Shown here one piece after another: positions 1 through 8,901 of a DNA stretch of 64,000 nucleotides. The number at the start of each line of letters is the position of its first letter. Positions within the stretch are counted from its first letter, which is position 1. The translations under genes and the position numbers were made by a program. The DNA lies in contig CAZMZW010000009.1 of assembly GCA_964571135.1 (NCBI GenBank), forward strand, positions 1-64,000. Reading direction: 5' to 3'. Under the pieces are notes generated by a model. The model made no database searches and was not told where the DNA came from. It worked only from the letters and a program-made list of their open reading frames with translations. Source of the DNA: CAZMZW01 sp964571135. Lineage in GTDB: Bacteria > Chloroflexota > Anaerolineae > Anaerolineales > Anaerolineaceae.

Positions 1-2
1 TA

Positions 3-404
3 ATCCTTGCAGTGCTATGGGTAGCTGGAATGTTAAGTAGTTTAAATGGGGATACATACCGCTTAAATGATCCGGTTTTAAAGTCTTCACTTGCACATAC
101 CGGATCTTTCGTAATGACCCCCGAATTATTGTCAGTAGCGGCATTAATATTTGTGGGTTCAGTTTTTATGAGTGTCTTAACCCTGACATTGAAGCCTTCC
201 GTGAGTCGTTGGGCAAACCGCATCATAGGCATATTCTATGCCATGAGTATTTTAACTAATTGGGTTAGTGCTTTTGTATCGCGACTCCCTGGTTATGAGA
301 TAGTTTGGGCAACAGCGCAACTTGTGTTTGCCTTACTGGTTGTTTGGTATGCATGGAAGTGGAAACCAGTTAAAGCAACTACACTCATTAATTCAAAACA
401 ATAA
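3..404 (+). CDS. DUF6326-like small membrane protein (5' partial)
   Basis: The frame is open to the window edge, so the 5' end is probably missing; a GTG at 12 is the first start codon inside the window but has no ribosome binding site. The product has about four hydrophobic segments separated by short loops and a basic C-terminus. It shares the pattern of a hydrophobic stretch followed by SVSRWANRIIG with the protein at 1458-1820 (PVSRWVNIIV), so the two look like paralogues. I place both in the DUF6326-type family from memory of that family. Function is unknown. The next gene starts 62 bases downstream on the same strand, which suggests co-transcription. Confidence 0.6.
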   Translation: MLAVLWVAGMLSSLNGDTYRLNDPVLKSSLAHTGSFVMTPELLSVAALIFVGSVFMSVLTLTLKPSVSRWANRIIGIFYAMSILTNWVSAFVSRLPGYEIVWATAQLVFALLVVWYAWKWKPVKATTLINSKQ

Positions 405-466
405 AATAAATGGAATAAAAAATGAATAACTTACAGAAAGATCAAAGTGAACTTGAGGGGAACCTC

Positions 467-1453
467 ATGAAAGCAATTGTATATGAAAAATACGGACCAC
501 CGGATGTGCTTCAGCTCAAAAAGGTGAAAAAGCCTGCCTTCAATGAAGATCAAGTTCTGGTAAAAGTCTATGCAGCATCCATCAATGCGGGGGACTGGCA
601 TCTGCTGACTGCTGACCCCTTCCCATTGCGTCTGACAGGCGTTGGGCTGTTCAAACCTAAAAACACAATCCTCGGCGCGGACATTGCGGGGTGCGTTGAA
701 GCAGTTGGCGGAAACGTTAAGCAGTTTCAGCCAGGGGATGCGGTCTTTGGAGATGTTTTTGGGCTTGGCAGCGGTAGTTTTGCCGAATATGCTTCTGTTC
801 CTGAAAGCGCTTTGGCGCTAAAACCGTCCAATGTTTCGTTTGAGGAAGCTGCGGCTGTACCCGTGGCAGCCGTCACTGCTCTGCAAGGCTTGCGCGATCA
901 AGGGCATATTCAGCCCGGGCAAAAAGTTCTGATCAACGGGGCGTCTGGCGGGGTGGGGACGTTTGCAGTACAGATTGCCAAGGCGTTTGGAGCGGAAGTG
1001 ACTGCGGTGTGCAGCACGCGGAATTTGGAGATGGCGCGCTCGATAGGTGCCGACCACGTCATTGACTACACCAAAGAGGATTTCACCCAAAATGGACGGC
1101 TGTATGATCTCATCCTTGCTGTGAATGGGTATCAACCGCTTTCCGCTTATAAGCGCGCTTTAACGCCACATGGCATTTACGTCTTTGTGGGAGGCTTGCC
1201 AGCGCAAATTTTCCAATCACTATTCCTGGGACCTTTAATGTCAAAAAGCAATGGCAGAAAAATGACAAGCAAAATGAAAAAAGCAAATCAAAAAGATTTG
1301 CTTTTCATAAGAGATCTTTTGGAAGCCGGAAAGATCCGACCAGTTATTGATGAATGCTACCCGTTAAGTAAAACAGCTGAAGCTTTTAGGTATTTTGAAA
1401 AAGGACACGCCCGAGGTAAAGTGGTTATCACAATCTCGGAACAGGAGAAATAA
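467..1453 (+). CDS. NAD(P)-dependent MDR oxidoreductase, quinone reductase-like
   Basis: Medium-chain dehydrogenase/reductase of 328 residues, with the N-terminal GroES-like fold (ADIAGCVEAVG) and the nucleotide-binding Rossmann motif GASGGVGTFAVQIAKAFGAE. The cysteine and histidine ligands of zinc alcohol dehydrogenases are not seen, so it belongs with quinone oxidoreductase or zeta-crystallin-like members, which reduce quinones or enones with NAD(P)H in the cytoplasm. I chose the ATG at 467 over the upstream ATG at 422 because AGGGG lies 6 bases before it and because family proteins start with the MKAIVYEKYG type of sequence. The following gene begins 4 bases after its stop. The substrate is not known. 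Confidence 0.85.
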   Translation: MKAIVYEKYGPPDVLQLKKVKKPAFNEDQVLVKVYAASINAGDWHLLTADPFPLRLTGVGLFKPKNTILGADIAGCVEAVGGNVKQFQPGDAVFGDVFGLGSGSFAEYASVPESALALKPSNVSFEEAAAVPVAAVTALQGLRDQGHIQPGQKVLINGASGGVGTFAVQIAKAFGAEVTAVCSTRNLEMARSIGADHVIDYTKEDFTQNGRLYDLILAVNGYQPLSAYKRALTPHGIYVFVGGLPAQIFQSLFLGPLMSKSNGRKMTSKMKKANQKDLLFIRDLLEAGKIRPVIDECYPLSKTAEAFRYFEKGHARGKVVITISEQEK

Positions 1454-1457
1454 AACA

Positions 1458-1820
1458 ATGGATATCAAAATTCTTCTTTCTGCAACCTGGGTGGTTGCCA
1501 CGCTAATTTATCTTTATGGTGATGTCTTGCGCATCTGCAGCGGAGACTTGGCAAAAAAACCGATGTCTGACATGAATCTTAATCAATTCGTTTGGCTGGG
1601 GATCGCGGCTCTGATGTTGACGCCCATCTTGATGGTTTTCCTGACACTGGTAATGCCCCAGCCTGTGAGCCGTTGGGTGAATATTATCGTGGCTGCCTTC
1701 TTTTTCCTGTTCAACCTGGTTGGTCTACCCACTTATTTATCATTATGGGACAAATTCCTGATTGCAGTCAGCATGGGATTCAATGTGGTCACTATTCTGT
1801 ATGCATGGAATTGGAGCTAA
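1458..1820 (+). CDS. DUF6326-like small membrane protein
   Basis: A 120-residue protein with about four transmembrane segments, starting MDIKILLSATWVVATLIYLY. The ATG at 1458 is preceded by AGGAGA about 9 bases upstream; the longer frame from 1395 overlaps the oxidoreductase and has no ribosome site. It resembles the partial protein at 3-404 (both carry a VSRW motif after the second hydrophobic segment). The two flank the oxidoreductase and are probably co-transcribed with it, only 4 bases from its stop. No function is recognised; a role alongside the reductase is an inference from position only. Confidence 0.7.
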   Translation: MDIKILLSATWVVATLIYLYGDVLRICSGDLAKKPMSDMNLNQFVWLGIAALMLTPILMVFLTLVMPQPVSRWVNIIVAAFFFLFNLVGLPTYLSLWDKFLIAVSMGFNVVTILYAWNWS

Positions 1821-1950
1821 CACAATGCAGATTTTCGACGCAACGCTCCTTCATTTATAAATAATTAAATGGTGAGAGAGGGATTTGTTGAGCTTACAAA
1901 AAACCCTTCAGTGTAAACCCGCAACCAGGGCTCATCAATCCCTGCTTCGT

Positions 1951-4359
1951 TTAACTGATCGCGTGCTCCATGCGGGCGATGATATCCCTCTGAAGGGCTG
2001 GGTCGAGAGCCACAAACAGGGCGCTATACCCTGCCACCCGCACGATCAGGTCAGGGTATTTCTCCGGGTGGGCAATGGCATCTTTCAATACCTCTGTGGA
2101 TATTGTATTGAACTGAACGTGCCAGCCCTTCAGATCAAAAAAGCCGCGCAGCAAAGCCGCCAGTTTATGGATGGCGGTATCGGAAGCGATCGAGGTCTGG
2201 TTGAGGCGCATATTGAGCAGCTGCCCGCCAGTCACTTCCACTGTTGGCAATTTGGCAACCGATTGAAAAATAGCGGTGGGGCCTTTACGCCCATTGCCCT
2301 GGGAGGGGGAGACTCCATCAGCGGTGGGTTCGCCTTTTTTTCTTCCATCCGGTGTGGCGCCCACCACTTCCCCGGCGGTGATGTTGGCTGAGACGGTATT
2401 GGTGGAGGCGAAATAAGTGCCGCCGATCGGGCCGCGTCCATGGCGCATGTTTTGATACTCGCTGATGATGTCGCAGTAATCCTGGAGGGCCATTGCCGTC
2501 ATCGCATCTGCCAGGTCATCATCCTCACCATAACGGGGGGCACGGTTAATTATCAGTTGATGAATTTCCTCTGCACGCGGACTGGAAAAATTGCATTCCA
2601 GCGCTTCCAATAATTCGCCGGCAGAGATCAATTGATCCTCGTAAACCAGCTTTTTTAAAGCGGAAAGTGAATTGCCCACATTGGGAATACCCACCAGACA
2701 GCCGCTGGTGCTATCGTAGATGGCGCCGCCGGCATTGAGGTGTTTGCCGCGCCCCAGGCAATCCTGGACCAGGGCGGAACAGAACGCGTTGGGAACCATC
2801 TCTTCCAATACTTGATCATTGATATTATCGGCGGTGACATGCGATTGGGTATAGAAACGTAATTGGGCATGCCAGGCATCCACAATATTTTCAAAATTGG
2901 CAAATTGGGAAAAGACGCCTTCCCCTTTTTGGAGTTGAATAGCGGTTCCCGGGTCTCGGCCATCATTGAGCGCCAATTCCAGTACTTTGAGCACGTTTAA
3001 TTTGCTTTTGCCATTGGCGCGGTAGCCCCACTTTCCCGGAATAAGCACTTCCACGCAGCCCATGGTGGAATAATTTAGCGCATCCTTGTGGGAAACCCCT
3101 CTTTTTTCCAGCGAGGGGATGATCACCTCATCATTGACAAAAGCTGGCATGCCGAAACCCATTCGTGAGACTTTAAGCGCCTCTTCCAAAAAGTCATCTG
3201 GTGTACCTGGATGAATGCGTACATAAAAATTGGGTTCAGGTAAGCGGATGTCCGCAAGCGCAGTGAGACACAACCAGGACAATATATTGGTGGCATCCTG
3301 CCCATTTTCATTTTGTCCACCCACACATAGATTCTGGTATGTGGGGTAACCTGTCTGGGTGCGCGAATGGGCTTCGGTACGAAGTTTAATGATCGAAAAA
3401 ACCTTGAGGTAGAAATGTTCCAGCAGTTCAAGGGCTTCTTCTTCCGTAATTACCTGAGCCTGCAAATCTCTCTGCAAATAGGGGAAGAGGTATTGGTCCA
3501 GCCGCCCTAAAGAAACGGAATGCCCGTTGGATTCCATTTGCTGGATCAGGTGAACGAACCACACCACCAATAAGGCCTGGCGGAAATTCTGCGGTTGTTG
3601 GAACTGAAGGACGCCAAGGTCGGAAGCCAATTGGTCAAGTTCCGTTTTTCTTTCAGCTCTGGCAGCGGCTGCCTTCTGCTCAACCATCGATTTCAACCGT
3701 TGAAGATAGGTTAAAACACCCTCAAAAACAATTTCAATGGATTGATAAAAATCCTTCTTTTGCTGACATTCAGCATCCACCAGCAGCAGGGCGTTTTTCA
3801 GCCTGGCAGACCGGTCCAGAATTCCCTTGAATCCCAGGTCCAGCGCCTTTTGGTGGTCAACGACAATATGTCCCTCGCCAGAGGTAGCCTGACCGGTCCA
3901 GCTGATCGCCCCAATGCGGGCGGCATCCAGCACGGTTTGTGGCTGCCGATCCAGGATGGATTCATATAAGGTTCGTCCTTCCCACCAGGGCAAAAGTGCA
4001 CGCAGCTCCTCTTTACCTTTTTTACTGATGGTAAAACGGTCATAGTGGCGCTGATCAAAACGGTCCAGCTCGTCGTACACCCATTTCCAGGAATATTCCG
4101 GAAAAATGGGGGCATGGCGCGGTTGGGAAGATTGCCAGCCGGGGATGATCTCATTTTCATCCAGGGAAAGGGATACTTGTTCCAGGTAAGCTTTCAATGC
4201 CCGGGCGCGTTTTAATATGGGTGGATCATTGGTGAATTGTTGATAAATTGCAGTGTAGGCTTGTGCGCGTTCAGCACAGATGCCGGGGGTTGTTTGGATC
4301 AATGTAGAACGAAGCCCCTGGATCCGTTCTTTCTTGGTTTCCGACATTGAAATTTGCAT
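1951..4359 (-). CDS. Glycyl radical enzyme, pyruvate formate-lyase/dehydratase family
   Basis: Full-length glycyl radical enzyme (802 residues). The C-terminal radical motif RVAGYSALF is present with the radical glycine near residue 777, and the active-site thiyl cysteine lies in MGCVEVLIPGK near residue 435. The C-x-E arrangement (Cys435, Glu437) is that of the diol, choline and hydroxyproline dehydratase/lyase branch, where the glutamate is a general base, and not the Cys-Cys of pyruvate formate-lyase. The substrate cannot be told; the family motif is usually GCVEP and here is GCVEV. These enzymes need a radical-SAM activase, and none is encoded nearby. Oxygen sensitivity of the family implies an anaerobic host. 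No strong ribosome site precedes the ATG at 4359. Confidence 0.9.
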   Translation of the reverse strand: MQISMSETKKERIQGLRSTLIQTTPGICAERAQAYTAIYQQFTNDPPILKRARALKAYLEQVSLSLDENEIIPGWQSSQPRHAPIFPEYSWKWVYDELDRFDQRHYDRFTISKKGKEELRALLPWWEGRTLYESILDRQPQTVLDAARIGAISWTGQATSGEGHIVVDHQKALDLGFKGILDRSARLKNALLLVDAECQQKKDFYQSIEIVFEGVLTYLQRLKSMVEQKAAAARAERKTELDQLASDLGVLQFQQPQNFRQALLVVWFVHLIQQMESNGHSVSLGRLDQYLFPYLQRDLQAQVITEEEALELLEHFYLKVFSIIKLRTEAHSRTQTGYPTYQNLCVGGQNENGQDATNILSWLCLTALADIRLPEPNFYVRIHPGTPDDFLEEALKVSRMGFGMPAFVNDEVIIPSLEKRGVSHKDALNYSTMGCVEVLIPGKWGYRANGKSKLNVLKVLELALNDGRDPGTAIQLQKGEGVFSQFANFENIVDAWHAQLRFYTQSHVTADNINDQVLEEMVPNAFCSALVQDCLGRGKHLNAGGAIYDSTSGCLVGIPNVGNSLSALKKLVYEDQLISAGELLEALECNFSSPRAEEIHQLIINRAPRYGEDDDLADAMTAMALQDYCDIISEYQNMRHGRGPIGGTYFASTNTVSANITAGEVVGATPDGRKKGEPTADGVSPSQGNGRKGPTAIFQSVAKLPTVEVTGGQLLNMRLNQTSIASDTAIHKLAALLRGFFDLKGWHVQFNTISTEVLKDAIAHPEKYPDLIVRVAGYSALFVALDPALQRDIIARMEHAIS

Positions 4360-4406
4360 AATGATGTGTTGATTATTCTATCTTAAAATAAATCTATTAA
4401 AAAATA

Positions 4407-4605
4407 CCTTCGCGAGGTGGTTTTTATCGATTGTGCAGCATCCTGCCAGCCCTGAACGAAGTGTGGGGTAAGGACGCGATCTCTCGACTCTCCTTCGCGA
4501 GGTGGTTGTTACCGAAGCGATCTCAATGTCAACATGAGATTGCTTCGTCGTACTGAGGTACTCCTCGCAAATGCGGGCACCGCGATCGCAATGACCGGAC
4601 CACGC
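4407..4605. repeat. Intergenic repeat cluster with 16-bp direct repeat and inverted repeats
   Basis: The gap between the glycyl radical enzyme and the M23 peptidase gene is made of repeats. A 16-base direct repeat, ccttcgcgaggtggtt, occurs at 4407-4422 and 4492-4507. Between the copies lies a 42-base unit (4435-4476) repeated exactly at 32897-32938. From 4514 an imperfect inverted repeat (gaagcgatctca / tgagattgcttc) leads into a sequence ending in ctcgcaaatgcg and gcgatcgcaatgacc, which abuts the stop codon of the peptidase gene. The gagattgcttcgtcg ... ctcgcaatgac style of element is, from memory, a dispersed intergenic repeat in several environmental bacterial genomes. No gene is seen here. 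Confidence 0.7.
4435..4476. repeat. Dispersed 42-bp repeat, copy 1
   Basis: This 42-base stretch, which contains ccctgaacgaagtgtggggt, is identical to 32897-32938, about 28 kb away and in the same orientation. Sequence on either side differs after one or two bases, so only the unit itself is conserved. It does not form a convincing hairpin on its own. Confidence 0.85.
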
Positions 4606-5712
4606 TTATTGAAGAACCTGCCAGGGATTGTAAAAAGAGCTGCCTTTACGCACTTCAAAATGCAGGTGAGCTCCAGTGGAATTGCCGGTATTGCCGCAGG
4701 CGGCGATCACTTGTCCGCGGCTGACACTTTGGCCGCAAGCCACATTGAATGAACTTAAATGGGCGTAAAGGGTCAACCAGCCGTTACCATGATCAATGGC
4801 GACAAGGTTGCCGTACCCCCCACCGATCGAGCCGCTGTAAATAACCACTCCTGAATCTGAGGCAAAAATGGCATCACCCTGGTAGCACATCATGTCCAGC
4901 GCGCGGTGCCCTTCCCAGTAGTCATTTCCGGAGACCTGCCCTTGATGGCTGGTTGGCCAGATAAAGGAACCAGATCCTATTGCGCCTCCAACAGGAGTAC
5001 AGGAACCGGGTCCGCTAATCTTGGCATTCACGCCCGCCTGGCTGCTGGCTGTCACAGCAATCACCCAGGGTCTTAATGCGCGGTAGCCGCCGGGGATCAT
5101 GATCATTGCTCCAGGTTGGATGACAGGGTTGGTGATATCCAGGTTATTGCCAGGCCATAATAAGACATCTTCTTTTTTGGCTCTAAAGCGATCAGTCACG
5201 CTATCCAGGGTGTCACCTTCCTGCCATTCATACAAAATGCCATCCACGGGTGGAATTAATAATTTCGTGCCGATCGAGATCATTTGGGGATCATCATTCA
5301 GCTGGGCATAATTTGCCCACAGGATGGATTCCGGTTTTACGGAATATTTCTTTGACACACCAAAAATGGAATCGCCCAGCTCGATCGTGTAATCCACCAC
5401 GGTTTTTCGGTATCCCTGCGGCAGGTTGGTGTCCGGATTGGCACGCCGGCTGATGGATTGGTAGGGCTGGGTATCAGCCAGGCTGGGCAGGCTGGAAATC
5501 GTCTGGGAGCCACCAGTTGAATCAGCAAACCTGAACAACGATAGGATCGAATTTCCAGTGAATGTCTGATAGACGACCACCACCAGAAAAACCAGCATGA
5601 GAACCGCTGCCGTCGATGCAGCTATCCCAAGCCAGTTGGTTGACCTCGTCCTGGCTTTGGAGGTTTCCCCCGCTTGTTCTTTGTTTTTACGGGGGAAGAG
5701 CTTGAGTTTCAC
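4606..5712 (-). CDS. Membrane-anchored LysM and M23 peptidase (cell-wall endopeptidase-like)
   Basis: Protein of 368 residues with a short basic N-terminus, one transmembrane anchor at about 27-49, two LysM peptidoglycan-binding repeats at about 107-157 and 161-209, and a C-terminal M23 (LytM-like) metallopeptidase domain at about 262-362. Zinc-site motifs are visible as HRALDM and HLHFEV. Such proteins bind and cut, or help regulate the cutting of, peptidoglycan outside the membrane. The start is a GTG whose bases overlap the rho stop (TAGTG), which implies translational coupling to rho. The pairing of a wall hydrolase with rho is not an obvious functional link. Confidence 0.88.
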   Translation of the reverse strand: MKLKLFPRKNKEQAGETSKARTRSTNWLGIAASTAAVLMLVFLVVVVYQTFTGNSILSLFRFADSTGGSQTISSLPSLADTQPYQSISRRANPDTNLPQGYRKTVVDYTIELGDSIFGVSKKYSVKPESILWANYAQLNDDPQMISIGTKLLIPPVDGILYEWQEGDTLDSVTDRFRAKKEDVLLWPGNNLDITNPVIQPGAMIMIPGGYRALRPWVIAVTASSQAGVNAKISGPGSCTPVGGAIGSGSFIWPTSHQGQVSGNDYWEGHRALDMMCYQGDAIFASDSGVVIYSGSIGGGYGNLVAIDHGNGWLTLYAHLSSFNVACGQSVSRGQVIAACGNTGNSTGAHLHFEVRKGSSFYNPWQVLQ

Positions 5713-6998
5713 TAAGCCTCCGTAAGATTATCCAGAAATTCCTGGTTATTCTTGGTTTTATTCATGCGCTGCAGAATGGCTTCGGTTGCCACAGCGGGAT
5801 CCATGCCGGCACCCTGCGGAGGATTACCGATCATTTGCAGATACATGCGGCGCATCAACCAAACTCTCTGAAGGACATCCGGCCCTAATAGTAATTCTTC
5901 ACGGCGGGTGGAGGAGCGTTCAAAATCGATGGCAGGGAAGATGCGTCTCTCCTGCAAACGACGCGAAAGATGAAGTTCCATGTTACCGGTGCCTTTGAAC
6001 TCTTCATAGACCACATCATCCAGGCGTGATCCAGTGTCAACGAGGGCAGTGGCAATGATGGTGAGAGAACCACCATCCTCGATTTTACGGGCAGCGCCGT
6101 AAAAGCGTTTGGGTGGGTAAAGTGCGGATGGGTCCATGCCGCCGGAAAGGGTGCGGCCGGAAGGATTGACTACCAGGTTATAGGCACGTGCCAGGCGGGT
6201 AAGCGAGTCCATTAAGATAACCACATCCCGGCCAATTTCCACCAACCGTTTGGCGCGGTTCAGCGTGATCTCTGCGGTGCGCACATGGGAAGTCACTGGT
6301 TCATCAAAGGTGGATGCGATCACTTCCCCTTCCACCGAGCGGTCCATATCGGTCACTTCTTCCGGGCGTTCTCCGATGAGGCTGACCATTAGATGAACTT
6401 CGGGATGGTTGGTGATTAACGCATTGGCAATTTCCTTGAGGATGGTGGTTTTACCGGCTTTGGGAGGGGAGACGATCATACCGCGCTGACCGCGTCCGAT
6501 GGGTGCGATCAAATTGATCAGACGGTTGGAAAGAATGTTGCGGGGTGTTTCCAGATCATAACGTTTATCCGGGAAAATGGGGGTGAGGTCTTCAAACTTC
6601 ACCCGGCTCATGGCGATTTCTGGAGTCTGCCCGTTCACTTCTTCCACCTTCAACAAGCCATAATGCCTTTCAGATTCGCGCGGAGGGCGGATTTCCCCAA
6701 AAACCTGGTCGCCATTGCGAAGTTCATGACGGCGCAGTTGTGCCTGGGAGACATAGATGTCGTTTTTGCCCATTTGGTAATCTGAGCGCAGGAACCCCAC
6801 GCCTTCCGGCATAATTTCCAGAATTCCACCACCCATTTCTTTGCCTGCATTAAGCGCTATTTGGCTGGCAATCGCGATCATCAGGTATTCTTTTTTCTTC
6901 AGGCGGACATCCGGTATATTTAATTCACCGGCAATTTTCCGCAATTCGGACAGGGTTTTGTTTTCTAATTCAGCAATATCCATTTGTTTTATTTCCAT
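5712..6998 (-). CDS. rho: Transcription termination factor Rho
   Basis: Rho is the hexameric RNA-dependent ATPase that ends transcription. The 428 residues match the usual length. Visible parts are the N-terminal Rho domain (LSELRKIAGELNI), an OB-fold RNA-binding region around residues 57-130 (EGVGFLRSDYQ), Walker A SPPKAGKTT at 177-185, IGERPEEVTDM, and Walker B VVILMDSLTRLARAYN. The start at 6998 has no clear ribosome site; an ATG five codons downstream is an alternative. An extended -10 promoter candidate lies at 7162-7194 and a hairpin in the leader at 7021-7038. The stop overlaps the GTG of the M23 peptidase gene. Confidence 0.97.
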   Translation of the reverse strand: MEIKQMDIAELENKTLSELRKIAGELNIPDVRLKKKEYLMIAIASQIALNAGKEMGGGILEIMPEGVGFLRSDYQMGKNDIYVSQAQLRRHELRNGDQVFGEIRPPRESERHYGLLKVEEVNGQTPEIAMSRVKFEDLTPIFPDKRYDLETPRNILSNRLINLIAPIGRGQRGMIVSPPKAGKTTILKEIANALITNHPEVHLMVSLIGERPEEVTDMDRSVEGEVIASTFDEPVTSHVRTAEITLNRAKRLVEIGRDVVILMDSLTRLARAYNLVVNPSGRTLSGGMDPSALYPPKRFYGAARKIEDGGSLTIIATALVDTGSRLDDVVYEEFKGTGNMELHLSRRLQERRIFPAIDFERSSTRREELLLGPDVLQRVWLMRRMYLQMIGNPPQGAGMDPAVATEAILQRMNKTKNNQEFLDNLTEA

Positions 6999-7020
6999 TT
7001 ATTAAAATTGATTGAATGAA

Positions 7021-7038
7021 ATTGGCGGTTACGCCAAT
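7021..7038 (-). other. Hairpin in the rho 5' leader
   Basis: A perfect 7-bp stem with a 4-base loop (attggcg gtta cgccaat) lies 22 bases upstream of the rho start codon, inside the presumed leader transcript. It may be a simple leader structure; rho genes are known to be autoregulated by attenuation in some bacteria. No poly-U tract follows, so it is not a standard terminator. Confidence 0.4.
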
Positions 7039-7161
7039 AAAATATCAGGCAGGGTTGTCTTTCTTAGTGATTTAGATCATGCAGGGTAATTGGGTTTTTT
7101 TATGGCAAATAAGCCAAGGGAAATACAATTCTCTAATTATTATACTTATAGTTACCAACTT

Positions 7162-7194
7162 ATTATAACATGCTAAAACATTGTAGAATGTCAA
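7162..7194 (-). promoter_or_regulatory. Candidate rho promoter (extended -10)
   Basis: On the minus strand TGTTATAAT (7167-7162 for the hexamer) gives a perfect -10 with an upstream TG. A perfect TTGACA sits at 7194-7189, but the spacer of 21 bases is too long for a normal pair, so the extended -10 is the stronger evidence. The site lies directly after the rpoD stop and would produce a leader of about 155 bases before rho. Confidence 0.5.
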
Positions 7195-7207
7195 GGGGGG
7201 AAACGAG

Positions 7208-8893
7208 TTATTTCAAGTAATCCTTTAATTGTTTGCTGCGGGTGGGATGGCGAAGTTTTCGCAATGCTTTGGCTTCGATCTGGCGGATGCGTTCACGGGT
7301 GACACTGAAATAATTACTCACCTCTTCCAGGGTATGGTCCTTGCCATCCAGCAAACCAAATCGAAGTTCCAATACTTCACGTTCGCGCTGGGTGAGATTT
7401 TCAAGATCCTTCTCGATTTTTTCACGAAGGGATATTTTATCAGCCGCATCTTCCGGGTCAAGCGCATCATCATCTTCAATAAAATCCCCTAATTGGCTGG
7501 AATCTTCATCACCTATCGGACGCTCCAACGATACTGGTTCTTCAGCAGACTTTAAGATGATCTCCACTTTCTGGGACGCCATCTCCAACCGCCGCCTCAA
7601 GTCAGCACCGAGCTGATTTCTATCCTTGGAAACGATATAAGCTTGGACAGCGGTGGATTCATCTGTATTCAGCAGGTTTATTAAGCCTGCTTCAAATGCG
7701 ATTTCTTCATTCGTTGGGTTTCTTCCGAGAGACTGGGTAAGATTTCGTTGAATTCGCATGAGACGTGAGATTGATTCAAACAGGTGCACCGGGATACGGA
7801 TGGTGCGCGCCTGTTCAGCAATGTGGCGGCTGATGGATTGGCGGATCCACCAGGTGGCATAGGTGCTGAATTTAAATCCGCGTGCGGGATCAAATTTGGC
7901 AACCGCACGTAGTAAACCCAGGTTGCCTTCCTGGATCAGGTCAAGAAAAGAAATGCCTCGTCCCAGGAAACGTTTGGCTACGCTGACCACCAGCCTGAGA
8001 TTGGCACGAATGATGGTCTGATTGGCTTCATCCGAAAGCTGGCGAATTTCTTTAATAGCCTCTTTGAGCTGGTTTTCTGCAGGCAGGGCATCCACAAGAA
8101 ACTTATGCCCGGCTATTTTTTCATGGGCACGCACGTAGGTTAATAACTTTTCGGCAGTCTCTCTGGGGAGCAAATAGAAATATAGAAAAACTCCATAACT
8201 AGACAAAATAAGTTTGGCAAGCACCAGCCTGCGGTCTGAGCTTTGGTATTCCTTGTTCTCATTCCAAAAGGTCTCCAAATAATTACGAACGTAAGAGGGC
8301 GCATCCGTCTGCCAGCGCTGATGAAGGTTTTGGGCTTCAATGAGAAACAGACTTAAATCGGGCAGATCGATTTTTTTATGTTCCAGGCTCAGGGTTACTA
8401 AATTTTTGTAATTGGAGATCAATTCCTGGATGATTAAAGCATAGACAGCTTCAAAACCCCCCTTTTTTTCACTGGCGGACCTGGGCTGATTCTCGAGTAT
8501 TTCCATTCGCTTCAGGCCTTCATTGCGGGACGAGAGACGGAATTCGCTTTCAGCATCCAATAGGTGGATCTGTCCAATTTCTCTGAGGTATAGTCTGACC
8601 GGGTCTTCAGAGAGCTCGAGTGAATAAGTCGGGTTATCCAATAATTCAAGCGGATCTTCACTCGCTATCTCATCAAAACTGTCTTCATCCTCAAGGAGTT
8701 CAGTTTCATCCGGTTGAGAATCCACAACCTCATGTTCAACCGAAACAGTTTTATCCTGATCCTCCTCACCGTTCAACATACCATCAATTTGGATCTCAGT
8801 TTTTAATACGGGTTTGGAGGTTATTCCCCGCTTTTTATTTAGAATAATTGGCTTCCGCGTTTTCTTTTCGGATGCGTTCTTCATTGAAGGCAT
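7208..8893 (-). CDS. rpoD: Primary sigma factor of RNA polymerase (sigma-70/SigA)
   Basis: Sigma factor of 561 residues. An acidic N-terminal stretch (about 41-90) resembles region 1.1, followed by region 1.2 (DPVRLYLREIGQIHLLDAE, 97-115), a non-conserved insertion of about 170 residues, region 2 (291-361, with NLRLVVSVAKRFLGRGISFL and FSTYATWWIRQSI), region 3, and region 4 (about 497-556) with the helix-turn-helix VSNYFSVTRERIRQIEAKAL. The full set of regions and the position after dnaG mark it as the housekeeping factor. The gap to the dnaG stop is 8 bases. An ATG three codons downstream is an alternative start. Confidence 0.95.
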   Translation of the reverse strand: MPSMKNASEKKTRKPIILNKKRGITSKPVLKTEIQIDGMLNGEEDQDKTVSVEHEVVDSQPDETELLEDEDSFDEIASEDPLELLDNPTYSLELSEDPVRLYLREIGQIHLLDAESEFRLSSRNEGLKRMEILENQPRSASEKKGGFEAVYALIIQELISNYKNLVTLSLEHKKIDLPDLSLFLIEAQNLHQRWQTDAPSYVRNYLETFWNENKEYQSSDRRLVLAKLILSSYGVFLYFYLLPRETAEKLLTYVRAHEKIAGHKFLVDALPAENQLKEAIKEIRQLSDEANQTIIRANLRLVVSVAKRFLGRGISFLDLIQEGNLGLLRAVAKFDPARGFKFSTYATWWIRQSISRHIAEQARTIRIPVHLFESISRLMRIQRNLTQSLGRNPTNEEIAFEAGLINLLNTDESTAVQAYIVSKDRNQLGADLRRRLEMASQKVEIILKSAEEPVSLERPIGDEDSSQLGDFIEDDDALDPEDAADKISLREKIEKDLENLTQREREVLELRFGLLDGKDHTLEEVSNYFSVTRERIRQIEAKALRKLRHPTRSKQLKDYLK

Positions 8894-8901
8894 GAGCTTA
8901 A

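Noticed and set aside
1885..2391. 168-codon plus-strand ORF over the end of the glycyl radical enzyme gene
   Set aside because: It lies antisense to a gene with intact catalytic motifs, and its translation has no recognisable domain. It is a shadow frame.
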